The position numbers and the translations under genes were made by a program. DNA of 13,243 bases from Phycisphaerales bacterium (GTDB lineage Bacteria > Planctomycetota > Phycisphaerae > Phycisphaerales > UBA1924), in the NCBI GenBank assembly GCA_016764015.1, contig JAESSR010000003.1:1-13243 (forward strand), read 5' to 3'. The number at the start of each line of letters is the position of its first letter. The first letter of the stretch is position 1. The notes under the pieces are model-generated. The model saw only the letters and a list, made by a program, of their open reading frames with translations. It searched no databases and had not been told where the DNA came from. This document shows, in pieces, positions 1 through 7,359 of this stretch.

Positions 1-174
1 CGTGAAAAAACAAACGCCGCCTTCTGCGACGGGCATGTCGAAACAACCACCCTCCAAGACCTCGGCTACATCGTCAACCCCGACGGCTCGATCCCCGCAC
101 TCAACGACCAAGCCACCAACGCCAAGTTCACAGGCGACCGAATCAACTCCCCGCCCCCAAAGCTCAACAGATAA
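1..174 (+). CDS. C-terminal end of a prepilin/pseudopilin-like protein (partial)
   Basis: An open frame enters from the left edge and ends at TAA (172-174), giving the last 57 residues of a protein whose start lies outside. The readable part contains N-A-A-F-C-D-G-H-V-E, followed by a short loop with D-L-G-Y and N-P-D-G. An F-x-D-G-H-V turn near the C-terminus is the hallmark of the prepilin-type proteins that planctomycetes carry in large numbers (H-X9-DG / DUF1559-like). Here the DG falls 16 residues after the His, so the match to the H-X9-DG spacing is only approximate. Those proteins have an N-terminal type IV pilin-like methylation/cleavage segment and are exported, but that end is not visible. 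The overlapping + frame starting at base 2 is low-complexity Ser/Thr/Pro and is a shadow. The assignment rests on one motif and is moderate. Confidence 0.6.
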   Translation, partial: REKTNAAFCDGHVETTTLQDLGYIVNPDGSIPALNDQATNAKFTGDRINSPPPKLNR

Positions 175-237
175 ACAGCTTTCCAATAGGCTGTTGTGTG
201 CCGTGTTGCGAGATGAACTCAGTTTATACTTCGGCCC

Positions 238-1071
238 ATGGACATTTTCTGGTACACTCGTCTCAACCAAAGGAGCATTGAGTTGTTTGCAGATCTGTCC
301 ACCCAAGATGTCCACGCATGTCACCAAATCGCCGGGCGTTGTCGTGATCTTGGCGCAGATCTCGACCAATGGCGAAATCTTCTCCTCAATGATCTCAAAG
401 CATTCGTTGACGCACAAGTAGTCATCAACTCCGAAATCGATCATTTCGGAAACACCAGCGATCAAGAATCCAAGCTCATCGGCAGACATCGCACAGGATG
501 GATATCTGACGAAGCCGAGAACCGCTGGCTCGAATACGCCCAAACTATCCCCGTAGAACGAACGCCTGAGTATCCATATCTCTCCAAATTCTCCGGTCAA
601 ACAATGGTCTTGTCCCGAAACCAGATTTGGGGAAAAGAAACCTGGCACCGTTCCAAAACTTACAACGACATCCATCGAGAGTGCGGCATCGATGATTATG
701 TCATCTCCATTTGTCCCACAAATATCCCCGGCAGATGCACCACACTCTGGCTCCATAAAGGCGTCGGTTCTCGTGATTTTACCGACCGTGAGCAAGCAAT
801 CATCGCCCTTGTGCATATGACTATCAACAACGAGATTGGGACATACCTCGCAGCCGCAGACGAACCCGCTCTGTGTTCGATGACCAAACGCAGGCTCGAA
901 GTACTCAACCTGCTCATCAACGGCGACTCCGAAAAACAAATCGCCTACCAGCTCGGCGTTGGAAAAGCCACGATCCATGACCATGTACTTGCAATCTACC
1001 GCCATTTCAAGGTTTCGTCCAGAGGCGAACTCCTCGCCCGATTCATCGGCAGAGCACGCCCAAAGTTCTAA
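238..1071 (+). CDS. LuxR-family (GerE-type HTH) transcriptional regulator
   Basis: A 277-residue DNA-binding regulator. Residues 215-271 form a LuxR C-terminal HTH: M-T-K-R-R-L-E-V-L-N-L-L opens it, I-A-Y-Q-L-G-V-G-K-A-T-I-H-D-H-V is the helix-turn-helix, and F-K-V-S-S-R-G-E-L closes it. Residues 1-210 match no named sensor by eye. The stretch 160-200, with R-D-F-T-D-R-E-Q-A before a helix, resembles the end of GAF-like N-terminal domains in other LuxR regulators. There is no receiver domain, so it is not an ordinary response regulator. The nearest in-frame upstream start candidate (GTG at 196) runs into a stop, which supports ATG 238, although no clear ribosome binding site precedes it. The next gene on this strand, a secreted propeller-dockerin protein 144 bases on, is a possible target. 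The inducer is unknown. Confidence 0.85.
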   Translation: MDIFWYTRLNQRSIELFADLSTQDVHACHQIAGRCRDLGADLDQWRNLLLNDLKAFVDAQVVINSEIDHFGNTSDQESKLIGRHRTGWISDEAENRWLEYAQTIPVERTPEYPYLSKFSGQTMVLSRNQIWGKETWHRSKTYNDIHRECGIDDYVISICPTNIPGRCTTLWLHKGVGSRDFTDREQAIIALVHMTINNEIGTYLAAADEPALCSMTKRRLEVLNLLINGDSEKQIAYQLGVGKATIHDHVLAIYRHFKVSSRGELLARFIGRARPKF

Positions 1072-1164
1072 ATCACTTTTATCGATGAACCCACCAAAGA
1101 GTGGGGAGGGAGTTGCCCAGTTATCGGGGAATATATCACTATCACCAAGTTCAAGGCTTCGCCC

Positions 1165-1179
1165 GTCAGATTCTCTGAC
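1165..1179. promoter_or_regulatory. 15-base palindrome upstream of the propeller gene
   Basis: GTCAGA-TTC-TCTGAC is a perfect 6+6 inverted repeat with a 3-base spacer, ending 36 bases before the start codon at 1216. It lies in the 144-base gap between the LuxR-type regulator and the propeller gene. Size and position suit a dimeric regulator site, and the adjacent LuxR protein is the natural candidate. Short palindromes occur by chance, and no convincing -35/-10 pair was found around it. Confidence 0.25.
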
Positions 1180-1215
1180 TGAACACATAGTGGTCAATAT
1201 TTCAGGAGTAAAAAC

Positions 1216-2193
1216 ATGAATCCCAATCACCAAAGCATCCTCGCCGCTGTTGGCGCAGCCGCAATGCTCACGAGCATCGCCCATGCAGAAATAATCATCT
1301 TCGCAGGCTCCCAAGGCATCATCCAACAACTCGACACCGTCACCGGTGAAATCAGTTCCCAAGGCCTGTGCGGCGGCCCTGTGAGTTCCATGGTCGTCCA
1401 TGATAACGCCCTCTACCTTGCCGGCAGCCAAGGCGTGGTCTATGCCTTCGACCTCACAACAAATCAGATCACCAACTTCTTTGCAGTCGATAGCGATGCC
1501 AACGCAATGACATGGCTCGGTAATCAACTCGTCGTTGCAGACAGCGATGGCGAAATTCTCTACATCGATGCCCAGTCCCATGAAGTGCTCAACTCCATGA
1601 CCGTCACTCCAACCGATATCACCGCGATCGGTTTCGATGCCGGCGGCTTGTTCGTTGGCGGCTTTTCTACCCTGGCTGTACGGGCTCACATCGGGCACAA
1701 CAACTTCTTGCCCTTTGCCGCCTGCGGGTCCCAAATTAACTCCATGGCATTCGGTTCCGACTTCCTCTATATCGGCGGCATCGCATTCGGAGGATCGACC
1801 GCCGGCACCGTCTATGTTTTCGATAAGTTCGAAGGTGGATCGCAGTATTACGCAGTCCGTGCTGTTGATTCTGACGCGACCGCTATGGTCAAATCCGGCG
1901 ACATGCTCTACATCGCTGGTTCCGACGGCGTCATCCATGAGATGAATACACGCAGCGGAATCATCGAGCGAACATTCGACACCGGAATCGATATTCAGGC
2001 AATGACACCGCAGAACGGTCAAGTCTCTTGTCCCGCCGACTACGACGCGTCAGGCAGCCTCAACTTCCTTGATGTCAGCCGATTCATCGATCTCTTTTCC
2101 AATGAACTCGTCCCCGCAGACACCAACGGCGACGGCCAGTTCAACTTCTTCGATGTCAGCGAGTTCCTGAGAATTTACTCCGGCGGGTGCTAA
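1216..2193 (+). CDS. Secreted beta-propeller protein with C-terminal GC-type dockerin
   Basis: A 325-residue exported protein. Residues 1-24 are a signal peptide, with a basic/polar start, a hydrophobic core and likely cleavage after A-H-A. Residues 25-270 hold about six repeats of a L-Y-I-A-G-S-D-G-x-(I/V)-x-x-x-D pattern (near 26, 67, 105, 145, 184 and 231), typical of a WD40/PQQ-like six-bladed propeller. Residues 272-325 are a dockerin-like pair of calcium loops (D-Y-D-A-S-G-S-L-N-F-L-D and D-T-N-G-D-G-Q-F-N-F-F-D) ending in G-G-C, the GC-type form seen in Phycisphaerae. GGAG sits 8-9 bases before ATG 1216, so the start is well supported. The propeller probably binds a ligand or protein outside the cytoplasm. 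What the dockerin attaches to is not established. No enzyme active site is visible. Confidence 0.85.
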   Translation: MNPNHQSILAAVGAAAMLTSIAHAEIIIFAGSQGIIQQLDTVTGEISSQGLCGGPVSSMVVHDNALYLAGSQGVVYAFDLTTNQITNFFAVDSDANAMTWLGNQLVVADSDGEILYIDAQSHEVLNSMTVTPTDITAIGFDAGGLFVGGFSTLAVRAHIGHNNFLPFAACGSQINSMAFGSDFLYIGGIAFGGSTAGTVYVFDKFEGGSQYYAVRAVDSDATAMVKSGDMLYIAGSDGVIHEMNTRSGIIERTFDTGIDIQAMTPQNGQVSCPADYDASGSLNFLDVSRFIDLFSNELVPADTNGDGQFNFFDVSEFLRIYSGGC

Positions 2194-2200
2194 ACCCATC

Positions 2201-3421
2201 TCAGCCCCCCCCTTTTTCACCCTGCGCAGGTCTCGTCTTGTGCAGGGTTTTTCTTTGCACCCGCTCCGCGATGACGGCGGTCAGCTTCTGATCGATCCGG
2301 TAGATCAGAACCGTCATCTGATTATTGCTCCCCTTGCATCGCAACGCCTTCTGCTCGACATCCGGGTTGATCACCCCGCCGCGTGTTCGCACCTCAACCA
2401 CACCACCATCAAGAACTCGCAATACAGCCTTCACCCTCTTGCGATTCCATTTAAGCACTTCATGTACCTTGTGCCACCGAACCATCGGATGCTCAACGGG
2501 CTCATCCGCCGTCACCATCCCCGTCCCCGGGTGCACAAGCTTGGTATGGGTCAGTTCTAAAAACTCTCCGACCAAATCCGCCCGCTCCAAACACGGATCA
2601 AGCGTCCCTAAATACGCCCCGATCTCATTTGATTCATGAGGTCGGTAGGCCTCGCCGGCGATCGAACTCACCGAACCATCAATGCCCAGCTTCGTCGCCC
2701 GCCGTTCACATTCGCCGGCCAAGTTCCCGACCCAAAGCATCGCCTGCGTGAGTCCCCCAACCTCCGACAAAATCTCCACCTCGCCCGTGGGCAAGTCATA
2801 GGCATTGACACCCGGATTGAGCTTAATCGCCCCGCCATCAAACCGTTCGATCAGCTTCTCCCAAACCTTCGGCCCAGGCATGAAATCATCGACACTCAGC
2901 GTTCGTGTTCCCTGATCAGTCCGCCGAGCAGGATCAAGATGAAACGCATCGGCCGCCGGGCAGTCATCAAACGCATCGCCACACACCACATCAAACCCGG
3001 TGTTGTGCCCATACATCCACGCCCGATTCGGATTGCTATCGACCCCGATCGGGTTCAATCCAACCTGCCCAAGCCCCCAAGAATCTCCACCGATCCCACA
3101 GCACAAATCGGCGACCGTCGCACCTTGTCCAAGCACCGCTGCAAACCGCTTTGCCTTATGCATACTTGAAATAGCAGAACTGGCCATCTCCACGCCAGGA
3201 AGATCCGAGATCATCCGTATCGCGAAATCAGCATCAAGCTTCTTGGCGCCCTTCACCCGTGCCCGCGTTGCATCACTCGTTGCCCGCACCTGCTCGGCAG
3301 ACATCGTCCTACGCATCCCAACAATCTGCGCAGTCGTAGGCGACAACGGCATCGTATCGATCGCCGCCTCGCCCTCAGTCGTGCCCAGCCATTTCCAAAT
3401 TGTGAGTTCTTGAGTTATCAA
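2201..3421 (-). CDS. Class I SAM-dependent methyltransferase with THUMP-like domain
   Basis: A 406-residue protein. The Rossmann methyltransferase core begins with motif I V-A-D-L-C-C-G-I-G-G-D-S (residues 103-114), then G-V-D-S-N (126-130) and the family signature H-L-D-P-A-R-R (161-167). Residues from about 330 on (L-R-V-L-D-G-G-V-V-E-V-R-T-R-G and later K-G-S-N-N-Q-M-T-V-L-I-Y-R) match the THUMP-like C-terminal domain, which suggests an RNA substrate; the actual substrate is unknown. The start is TTG 3421. Reading back in frame, no other start occurs before a stop at 3467-3469. ATG 3352 would remove a conserved-looking W-L-x-T-x-E-G segment. The SD-like GGAAGG lies 13 bases upstream of TTG, in the loop of a hairpin. 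The gene follows ahcY by 56 bases, and ahcY would clear its SAH product. It ends in three Gly codons within a G8 run. Confidence 0.82.
   Translation of the reverse strand: MITQELTIWKWLGTTEGEAAIDTMPLSPTTAQIVGMRRTMSAEQVRATSDATRARVKGAKKLDADFAIRMISDLPGVEMASSAISSMHKAKRFAAVLGQGATVADLCCGIGGDSWGLGQVGLNPIGVDSNPNRAWMYGHNTGFDVVCGDAFDDCPAADAFHLDPARRTDQGTRTLSVDDFMPGPKVWEKLIERFDGGAIKLNPGVNAYDLPTGEVEILSEVGGLTQAMLWVGNLAGECERRATKLGIDGSVSSIAGEAYRPHESNEIGAYLGTLDPCLERADLVGEFLELTHTKLVHPGTGMVTADEPVEHPMVRWHKVHEVLKWNRKRVKAVLRVLDGGVVEVRTRGGVINPDVEQKALRCKGSNNQMTVLIYRIDQKLTAVIAERVQRKTLHKTRPAQGEKGGG
2220..2256 (+). terminator. Intrinsic terminator of the propeller gene
   Basis: CCCTGCGC (2220-2227) pairs with GTGCAGGG (2240-2247) as an 8-bp stem with one G-T wobble and a 12-base loop. 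It is followed by TTTTTCTTT (2248-2256). It begins 27 bases after the propeller stop codon and lies inside the last codons of the convergent methyltransferase gene. On the minus strand the hairpin has no T-run after it, so it should act on + strand transcripts only. Confidence 0.75.
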
Positions 3422-3452
3422 AAAGGACGGCGAACCTTCCGATACGCCGCCC
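3420..3452 (-). terminator. Terminator-like hairpin between ahcY and the methyltransferase gene
   Basis: On the minus strand GGGCGGCG (3452-3445) pairs with CGCCGTCC (3432-3425), 8 bp with one G-T wobble and a 12-base loop. It is followed directly by TTTTT (3424-3420). It begins 25 bases after the ahcY stop codon and has the form of an intrinsic terminator. Its T-run overlaps the TTG start (3421-3419) of the next gene, and its loop holds GGAAGG, a Shine-Dalgarno-like sequence. It may therefore lower or condition expression of the methyltransferase rather than fully separate the two genes. Confidence 0.65.
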
Positions 3453-3477
3453 TGTAGTTCGTCACTTCAACAAAGCC

Positions 3478-4977
3478 TTAGTACCGGTAGTGGTGAGGCT
3501 TGTAAGGCCCATCAACCGGGATATCAAGATACTTCGACTGATCCTCGGTCAACTTGGTAAGCTTCACACCAAGCTGATCAAGATGCAAACGCGCAACCTG
3601 CTCATCGAGATGCTTCGGAAGCACATGCACCGAGTTGTCATACTTCTCAAGATGCTCAGCAAGCTCAATCTGAGCGAGCACCTGATTGGTGAATGAAGCA
3701 CTCATCACAAAGCTAGGGTGCCCCGTTGCACATCCGAGGTTGAGCAATCGCCCCTCAGCGAGCACAAGAATACTCGTGCCCTTTGACTTAAACACGAACT
3801 CATCGAACTGAGGCTTGATGTTGATCCGCTCAACATCAGAATCCTTCATCAATGGCTCCATCTGGATTTCATTGTCAAAGTGACCAATGTTGCCAATGAT
3901 CGCCTTGTTCTTCATCTGCTTCATGTGATCAAGCGTGATGATGTCCTTATTGCCAGTCGTGGTAATAAAGATATCCGCATAGCTAACGGCATCTTCGAGT
4001 GTCAAGACCTCATAGCCTTCCATCGCTGCCTGCAACGCACAGATCGGATCAATCTCGGTCACGAGCACACGACATCCTTGACCCTTGAGTGACTGGCAAC
4101 ATCCCTTACCAACATCGCCGTAGCCACAGACTACCGCAATCTTGCCCGAGATCATCACATCCGATGCTCGATTCAAACCGTCGATCAACGAGTGACGACA
4201 GCCGTAGACATTGTCAAACTTTGATTTGGTCACCGAGTCATTCACATTGATCGCAGGGAACGGGAGCTTGCCCTTCGCAGCTAACTGATACAAACGATGC
4301 ACACCGGTGGTGGTCTCTTCGGAGATACCACGAAGCAAAGGCGTGTTCTTCTGGAACCAACCAGGATTCCCATCAATCGTTGCACGAATCGTCGCCAAAA
4401 CATGCTTCCATTCTTCTGCGTCGCTGTCCGCATTCCATTCTGGAACTGAACCTGCATCTTCATAATCCTTACCATTGATCATAAACAACGAGGCATCGCC
4501 GCCGTCATCCACAATCTGCTCTGGGCCAGATCCATCAGGGTAAGTCAATGCTTGCTTGGTACACCACCAGTATTCCTCAAGCGTCTCGCCCTTCCAAGCA
4601 AAGACAGGCACGCCCTTTGGATTCTCAGGAGTACCACCATCTTCGGTGCGACCTACAACCACAGCGGCTGCTGCGAAGTCTTGCGTCGAGAAGATATTGC
4701 ACGAACACCAACGCACATTGGCGCCAAGTGCAGTGAGTGTTTCGATGAGCACCGCGGTTTGCACAGTCATGTGCAACGAGCCCATAATCTTGAGCCCCTT
4801 GAGCGGCTTGCTCTCGCCGTACTCTTTGCGAAGCGACATCAAGCCCGGCATTTCGTGCTCAGCCAAGCGAAGCTCCTTGCGTCCATGCTCATGCTCGCTC
4901 AAATCGCGTACTTTAAACTGCAAGCCGTTGATTTCATCAACGATCATCATGGTCGGTGCTGTTTCTGTTGCTGTCAT
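3478..4977 (-). CDS. ahcY: Adenosylhomocysteinase (S-adenosyl-L-homocysteine hydrolase)
   Basis: A cytoplasmic NAD-dependent enzyme that reversibly splits S-adenosylhomocysteine into adenosine and homocysteine, relieving product inhibition of methyltransferases and feeding methionine regeneration. The 499 residues are full length for the bacterial/plant form that carries an extra internal segment (here about 150-195). Visible signatures are [10 protein letters not shown] (68-78), D-D-G-G-D (157-161), [11 protein letters not shown] (246-256), the NAD-binding G-Y-G-D-V-G-K-G (285-292), G-H-F-D-N-E-I (365-371) and the C-terminal K-P-H-H-Y-R-Y (family usual K-P-D-H-Y-R-Y). AAAGGA stands 8 bases before ATG 4977. 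It lies 50 bases behind the SahR-type regulator in the same direction, with no promoter or SAH riboswitch in that gap, so co-transcription is expected. A terminator-like hairpin follows it. Confidence 0.98.
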   Translation of the reverse strand: MTATETAPTMMIVDEINGLQFKVRDLSEHEHGRKELRLAEHEMPGLMSLRKEYGESKPLKGLKIMGSLHMTVQTAVLIETLTALGANVRWCSCNIFSTQDFAAAAVVVGRTEDGGTPENPKGVPVFAWKGETLEEYWWCTKQALTYPDGSGPEQIVDDGGDASLFMINGKDYEDAGSVPEWNADSDAEEWKHVLATIRATIDGNPGWFQKNTPLLRGISEETTTGVHRLYQLAAKGKLPFPAINVNDSVTKSKFDNVYGCRHSLIDGLNRASDVMISGKIAVVCGYGDVGKGCCQSLKGQGCRVLVTEIDPICALQAAMEGYEVLTLEDAVSYADIFITTTGNKDIITLDHMKQMKNKAIIGNIGHFDNEIQMEPLMKDSDVERINIKPQFDEFVFKSKGTSILVLAEGRLLNLGCATGHPSFVMSASFTNQVLAQIELAEHLEKYDNSVHVLPKHLDEQVARLHLDQLGVKLTKLTEDQSKYLDIPVDGPYKPHHYRY

Positions 4978-5027
4978 GTGATCAATCCTTTGTTCTCTAC
5001 TTCAGTGTAAATGGTCTGTTTCTCTTG

Positions 5028-6005
5028 TTAAATATGAGCCACCGCTGCAAACAGCGAAGGCCCAGATGCGTGGATATCAGGACGAAGCTTGTTCACCCTC
5101 ACATCCTTAAAATCGGCTTCTTTGAACATCTCAATGCGTTCTTTTTCAGAGAATCCAAGATGTACATGTCCCATTGTGTGGCGATATTCATGACGATCAT
5201 GCCCGCACATGTCGACAACGAGGAGCATCCCCCCCATATTGGTGCTCCGCAACACTCGTTTCATCTCTTTGAGTGCTTCGATATGTTTCTCGACATGGTG
5301 CAAAACAAGCACGCACGCTGCCACATCTATACTCCCGGTTTCCAATGGAAGATCGGTGAGTTCGCCCGTTAGAAAATCTACATTATTGGCATTTTGCCCT
5401 GATTCGTGTAATCGATCCTTCGCTGCATCGAGCATTTCAGTCGACCGATCCACCGCAACCACCCGCTCAACCCAAGGCGACATCAATACCGTCGCATTCC
5501 CCGTCCCACACCCCAAATCAGCAACATGCCACTTGGGGTTCAAAAATCCAAGCAATGAGTTGTCTGTGAATGCCCGCCCGAACATATCATTGCGAAGATC
5601 ATCCCACTCGCCAGCGACCCGCCCAAAGAACGAAGCCGAATCGGTCATCCGATCCGCGAGCACCGCGTTGAGCCGACGGTCATCCTCGCGAAGATTCGGG
5701 TCATTGCCTAACTGGTCACGCAGCGTCTCCCAGATCACCTTCAAATGCATAGGAAGCTCATCGAGCACCACACGATAATATGCGGCAGGCCCTAAAGTGC
5801 GTTTAAATAACCATCCGCCATCAGCCAGTACCCTTAAGTGGCGAGAACCAGAAGACTGGGGTATCTGAAGCACCCGAACGAGTTCACCTACCCCGAGCTC
5901 CTGTTGTTCGAGCACACGGACCATCCGCAGACGCACAGAATCCCCAAGCTGCGAGAGTACCTCAACAGTGGACTGACTCGTAATAGTACCTGTGTCTTTG
6001 GGCAT
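5028..6005 (-). CDS. SahR-type regulator: ArsR HTH fused to a SAM-methyltransferase-fold domain
   Basis: A 325-residue two-domain protein. Residues about 10-85 are an ArsR-type winged helix (L-G-D-S-V-R-L-R-M-V-R-V-L; recognition region I-P-Q-S-S-G-S-R-H-L-R-V-L near 48-60). Residues about 120-325 are a class I methyltransferase fold with motif I V-A-D-L-G-C-G-T-G-N-A (161-171) and V-A-V-D-R-S (183-188). No metal-binding Cys cluster is present in the HTH. In Proteobacteria, ArsR/methyltransferase fusions next to ahcY include SahR, a repressor that responds to S-adenosylhomocysteine and controls methionine-cycle genes. The same role here is inferred from domain order and from ahcY lying directly downstream. 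AGGA precedes ATG 6005 by only 4 bases, inside the inverted repeat. That repeat, which covers the -10 box, suggests autoregulation. Enzymatic methylation by the second domain is possible but not required. Confidence 0.85.
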   Translation of the reverse strand: MPKDTGTITSQSTVEVLSQLGDSVRLRMVRVLEQQELGVGELVRVLQIPQSSGSRHLRVLADGGWLFKRTLGPAAYYRVVLDELPMHLKVIWETLRDQLGNDPNLREDDRRLNAVLADRMTDSASFFGRVAGEWDDLRNDMFGRAFTDNSLLGFLNPKWHVADLGCGTGNATVLMSPWVERVVAVDRSTEMLDAAKDRLHESGQNANNVDFLTGELTDLPLETGSIDVAACVLVLHHVEKHIEALKEMKRVLRSTNMGGMLLVVDMCGHDRHEYRHTMGHVHLGFSEKERIEMFKEADFKDVRVNKLRPDIHASGPSLFAAVAHI

Positions 6006-6006
6006 T

Positions 6007-6040
6007 TATCCTATCATCCGGAAATACGGATATAAGGATA
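6007..6040. promoter_or_regulatory. Inverted-repeat operator of the SahR-type regulator/ahcY operon
   Basis: Two 14-base arms (6007-6020 and 6027-6040) around a 6-base spacer match at 11 of 14 positions: TATCCT-N3-ATCCG-N6-CGGAT-N3-AGGATA, with both named half-sites perfect. It ends one base before the regulator's start codon (6005). It covers the -10 box, the expected transcription start and the SD-like AGGA. The placement is that of a repressor site, and the regulator encoded directly downstream is the obvious ligand. No second copy was noticed in the window. Confidence 0.7.
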
Positions 6041-6063
6041 ACGGCCATGCCACCCACAGTCAA
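6035..6063 (-). promoter_or_regulatory. Sigma70-type promoter of the regulator/ahcY operon
   Basis: On the minus strand TTGACT (6063-6058, 5 of 6 to consensus) is followed after exactly 17 bases by TATCCT (6040-6035, 4 of 6). The -10 box is the outermost half-site of the inverted repeat. Transcription would start near 6028, giving a leader of about 23 bases, too short for a riboswitch. A bound repressor would cover the -10 box. Confidence 0.6.
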
Positions 6064-6096
6064 CTCAACAAGAAAGAAATCTCAAATCAATCCGAA

Positions 6097-6777
6097 TCAA
6101 GGCTTCACGGCCAATGATGGGCCGGTGATCATACCCATCGACTCAAGCCGATCCAAAATCGTTGGATCGGACTGATCGAACCAGAGCACATACCGAAGAT
6201 ACTCAATTTCCATCGGCTGGTCACCAAGTGTGCCGGCAAAGTCTGCCAATGCAAGATACGGCACTGGCGATTGCCCAAGGTTCTGAGCAACTGCTAATAG
6301 GAGTGCCTCATGGGCTTCATCCATCTGTCCAACCCGCTGGGCATAGCTTGCCAATCGTAAATAACCCGATCCAGCTTCACCCTCTTCCATCGTCTCACGC
6401 AACAGCTTCATGAGCGAATCTGTACGATTCCCGAGCACGAGCACATCGGCGAGTGCATTGATATACACGATATTTCCGGGCTCAAGGTCATGGGCAATTC
6501 TCAAATGGCTCGCAGCCTGCTCGTACTTCCCAAGCCGAGTTTCGACCATGCCGAGCCGATATTCCGCGAGCACCGAGTTGGGACGCCGATCGACATATTC
6601 TGACCACAACTCATAGGCTTTGGCGTCATCGCCCTGATCCTCAGCCACAGCCGCTTGAATATGGAGATCATTGAGCGCCAATGTCCGCTGGACCTTGTCT
6701 ACGGTTGAACACCCGCTCGTAAAGATGATGATTGATACACCCAATAACACGACTGATGCGATCTTGACAAGCTTCAT
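6097..6777 (-). CDS. TPR-repeat lipoprotein
   Basis: A 226-residue envelope protein. Residues 1-22 are a lipoprotein signal (Lys residues, a hydrophobic core, then T-S-G-C with lipidated Cys23; the Thr at -3 is a weaker lipobox residue). From about 36 to 205 the sequence reads as helical tetratricopeptide repeats, for example A-Y-E-L-W-S-E-Y-V-D-R-R-P-N and A-A-S-H-L-R-I-A-H-D-L-E-P-G-N, with about five units including degenerate ones. TPR lipoproteins act as protein-binding scaffolds; the partner here is unknown. AGGAG lies 9 bases before ATG 6777. The gene is co-directional with and upstream of the SahR-type gene, 91 bases away, with no clear terminator between them, so some read-through into the methyl-cycle operon is possible. 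It is divergent from the phosphoesterase-like gene across 112 bases in which I see no convincing promoter. Confidence 0.8.
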   Translation of the reverse strand: MKLVKIASVVLLGVSIIIFTSGCSTVDKVQRTLALNDLHIQAAVAEDQGDDAKAYELWSEYVDRRPNSVLAEYRLGMVETRLGKYEQAASHLRIAHDLEPGNIVYINALADVLVLGNRTDSLMKLLRETMEEGEAGSGYLRLASYAQRVGQMDEAHEALLLAVAQNLGQSPVPYLALADFAGTLGDQPMEIEYLRYVLWFDQSDPTILDRLESMGMITGPSLAVKP

Positions 6778-6889
6778 GGTACAGTTCTCCTGCGACTCAA
6801 ACCAATTATTTTCTCTGCGACACTATGGTAGCGTCATCGAGTTCATTGCTCCAGCCTGCAATCACTCCATCATCTCGATACAATCACTT

Positions 6890-7297
6890 ATGCCACCCGT
6901 CCACCGAGCAGTCATCCTCAAACATACCCTCCCCGATGGCTCATTTCACTATGATTGGATGATCGATCGGCCAGATTTTGAAATCGAACACCGACTGCTG
7001 ACTTGGCGGTGTGAAATCCGACCAGATCAGCCGAGATTGGATCAACTAACCGTCGTTCGACTCCCAAATCATCGGGCTAAATACCTCGACTATCAGGGAG
7101 AAATACCACAGAATCGTGGCAAAGTAGTCCGTGTTGCACAAGGAGTTGTCGTTTCTCTGGTATGCACATCTCACTCAATAAATGCAGCAATCAAATGGGA
7201 ACATTCAACCATTGGGTATCAAGGCTGCTCGATTGAATCATCCAAAGGTCTCTGGCAATTCAGTGTGCACAAACCCACATCTCCACTGGACGAATGA
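6890..7297 (+). CDS. Stand-alone LigD-type 3'-phosphoesterase-like protein
   Basis: A 135-residue protein resembling the N-terminal phosphoesterase (PE) domain of bacterial ligase D, which trims 3' ends during non-homologous end joining. Matching features are H12 then H20-Y-D22, like the metal-binding His-x(n)-H-Y-D of the PE domain; H61-x3-Y65 in H-R-A-K-Y-L-D-Y-Q-G-E-I-P; and G-K-V-V-R-V-A-Q-G (77-85), like the G-x-V-x-x-W-D-x-G segment. Full LigD has an Arg two residues after the metal-binding Asp; here it is Met24, as in the small 'DNA polymerase ligase N-terminal domain' proteins of planctomycetes. No ligase or polymerase domain is present. ATG 6890 fits the usual family start, but no SD is visible. 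The frame stays open upstream, back past the lipoprotein start. Its stop overlaps the alternative ATG 7294 of the next gene. Activity is unproven. Confidence 0.65.
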   Translation: MPPVHRAVILKHTLPDGSFHYDWMIDRPDFEIEHRLLTWRCEIRPDQPRLDQLTVVRLPNHRAKYLDYQGEIPQNRGKVVRVAQGVVVSLVCTSHSINAAIKWEHSTIGYQGCSIESSKGLWQFSVHKPTSPLDE

Positions 7298-7359
7298 ATC
7301 AATTTATGGTAAGGTCTCTGCATGGTACTTATTCACACCACACGAGTTTGGAGACTGTG

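Noticed and set aside
174..195. AACAGC/GCTGTT hairpin after the first stop codon
   Set aside because: Only a 6-bp stem with no T-run, so not convincing as a terminator.
2..421. 139-codon + frame over the left edge
   Set aside because: Low-complexity Ser/Thr/Pro translation in another frame of two better supported coding regions.
1090..1105. CCCAC/GTGGG hairpin after the LuxR-type gene
   Set aside because: A 5-bp stem followed by GAGGG, with no T-run.
2636..5010. Several + strand frames opposite the methyltransferase and ahcY
   Set aside because: They are antisense shadows of strongly supported genes and have no plausible domains.
4978..5027. SAH riboswitch upstream of ahcY
   Set aside because: The gap is only 50 bases and shows no fitting stem structure. 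Control by the upstream regulator explains the context better.
7294..7359. ATG 7294 as start of the small proline-rich gene
   Set aside because: The ATGA overlap with the previous stop is suggestive, but the SD is poor. GGAG six bases before ATG 7360 is the better start. It remains an alternative.
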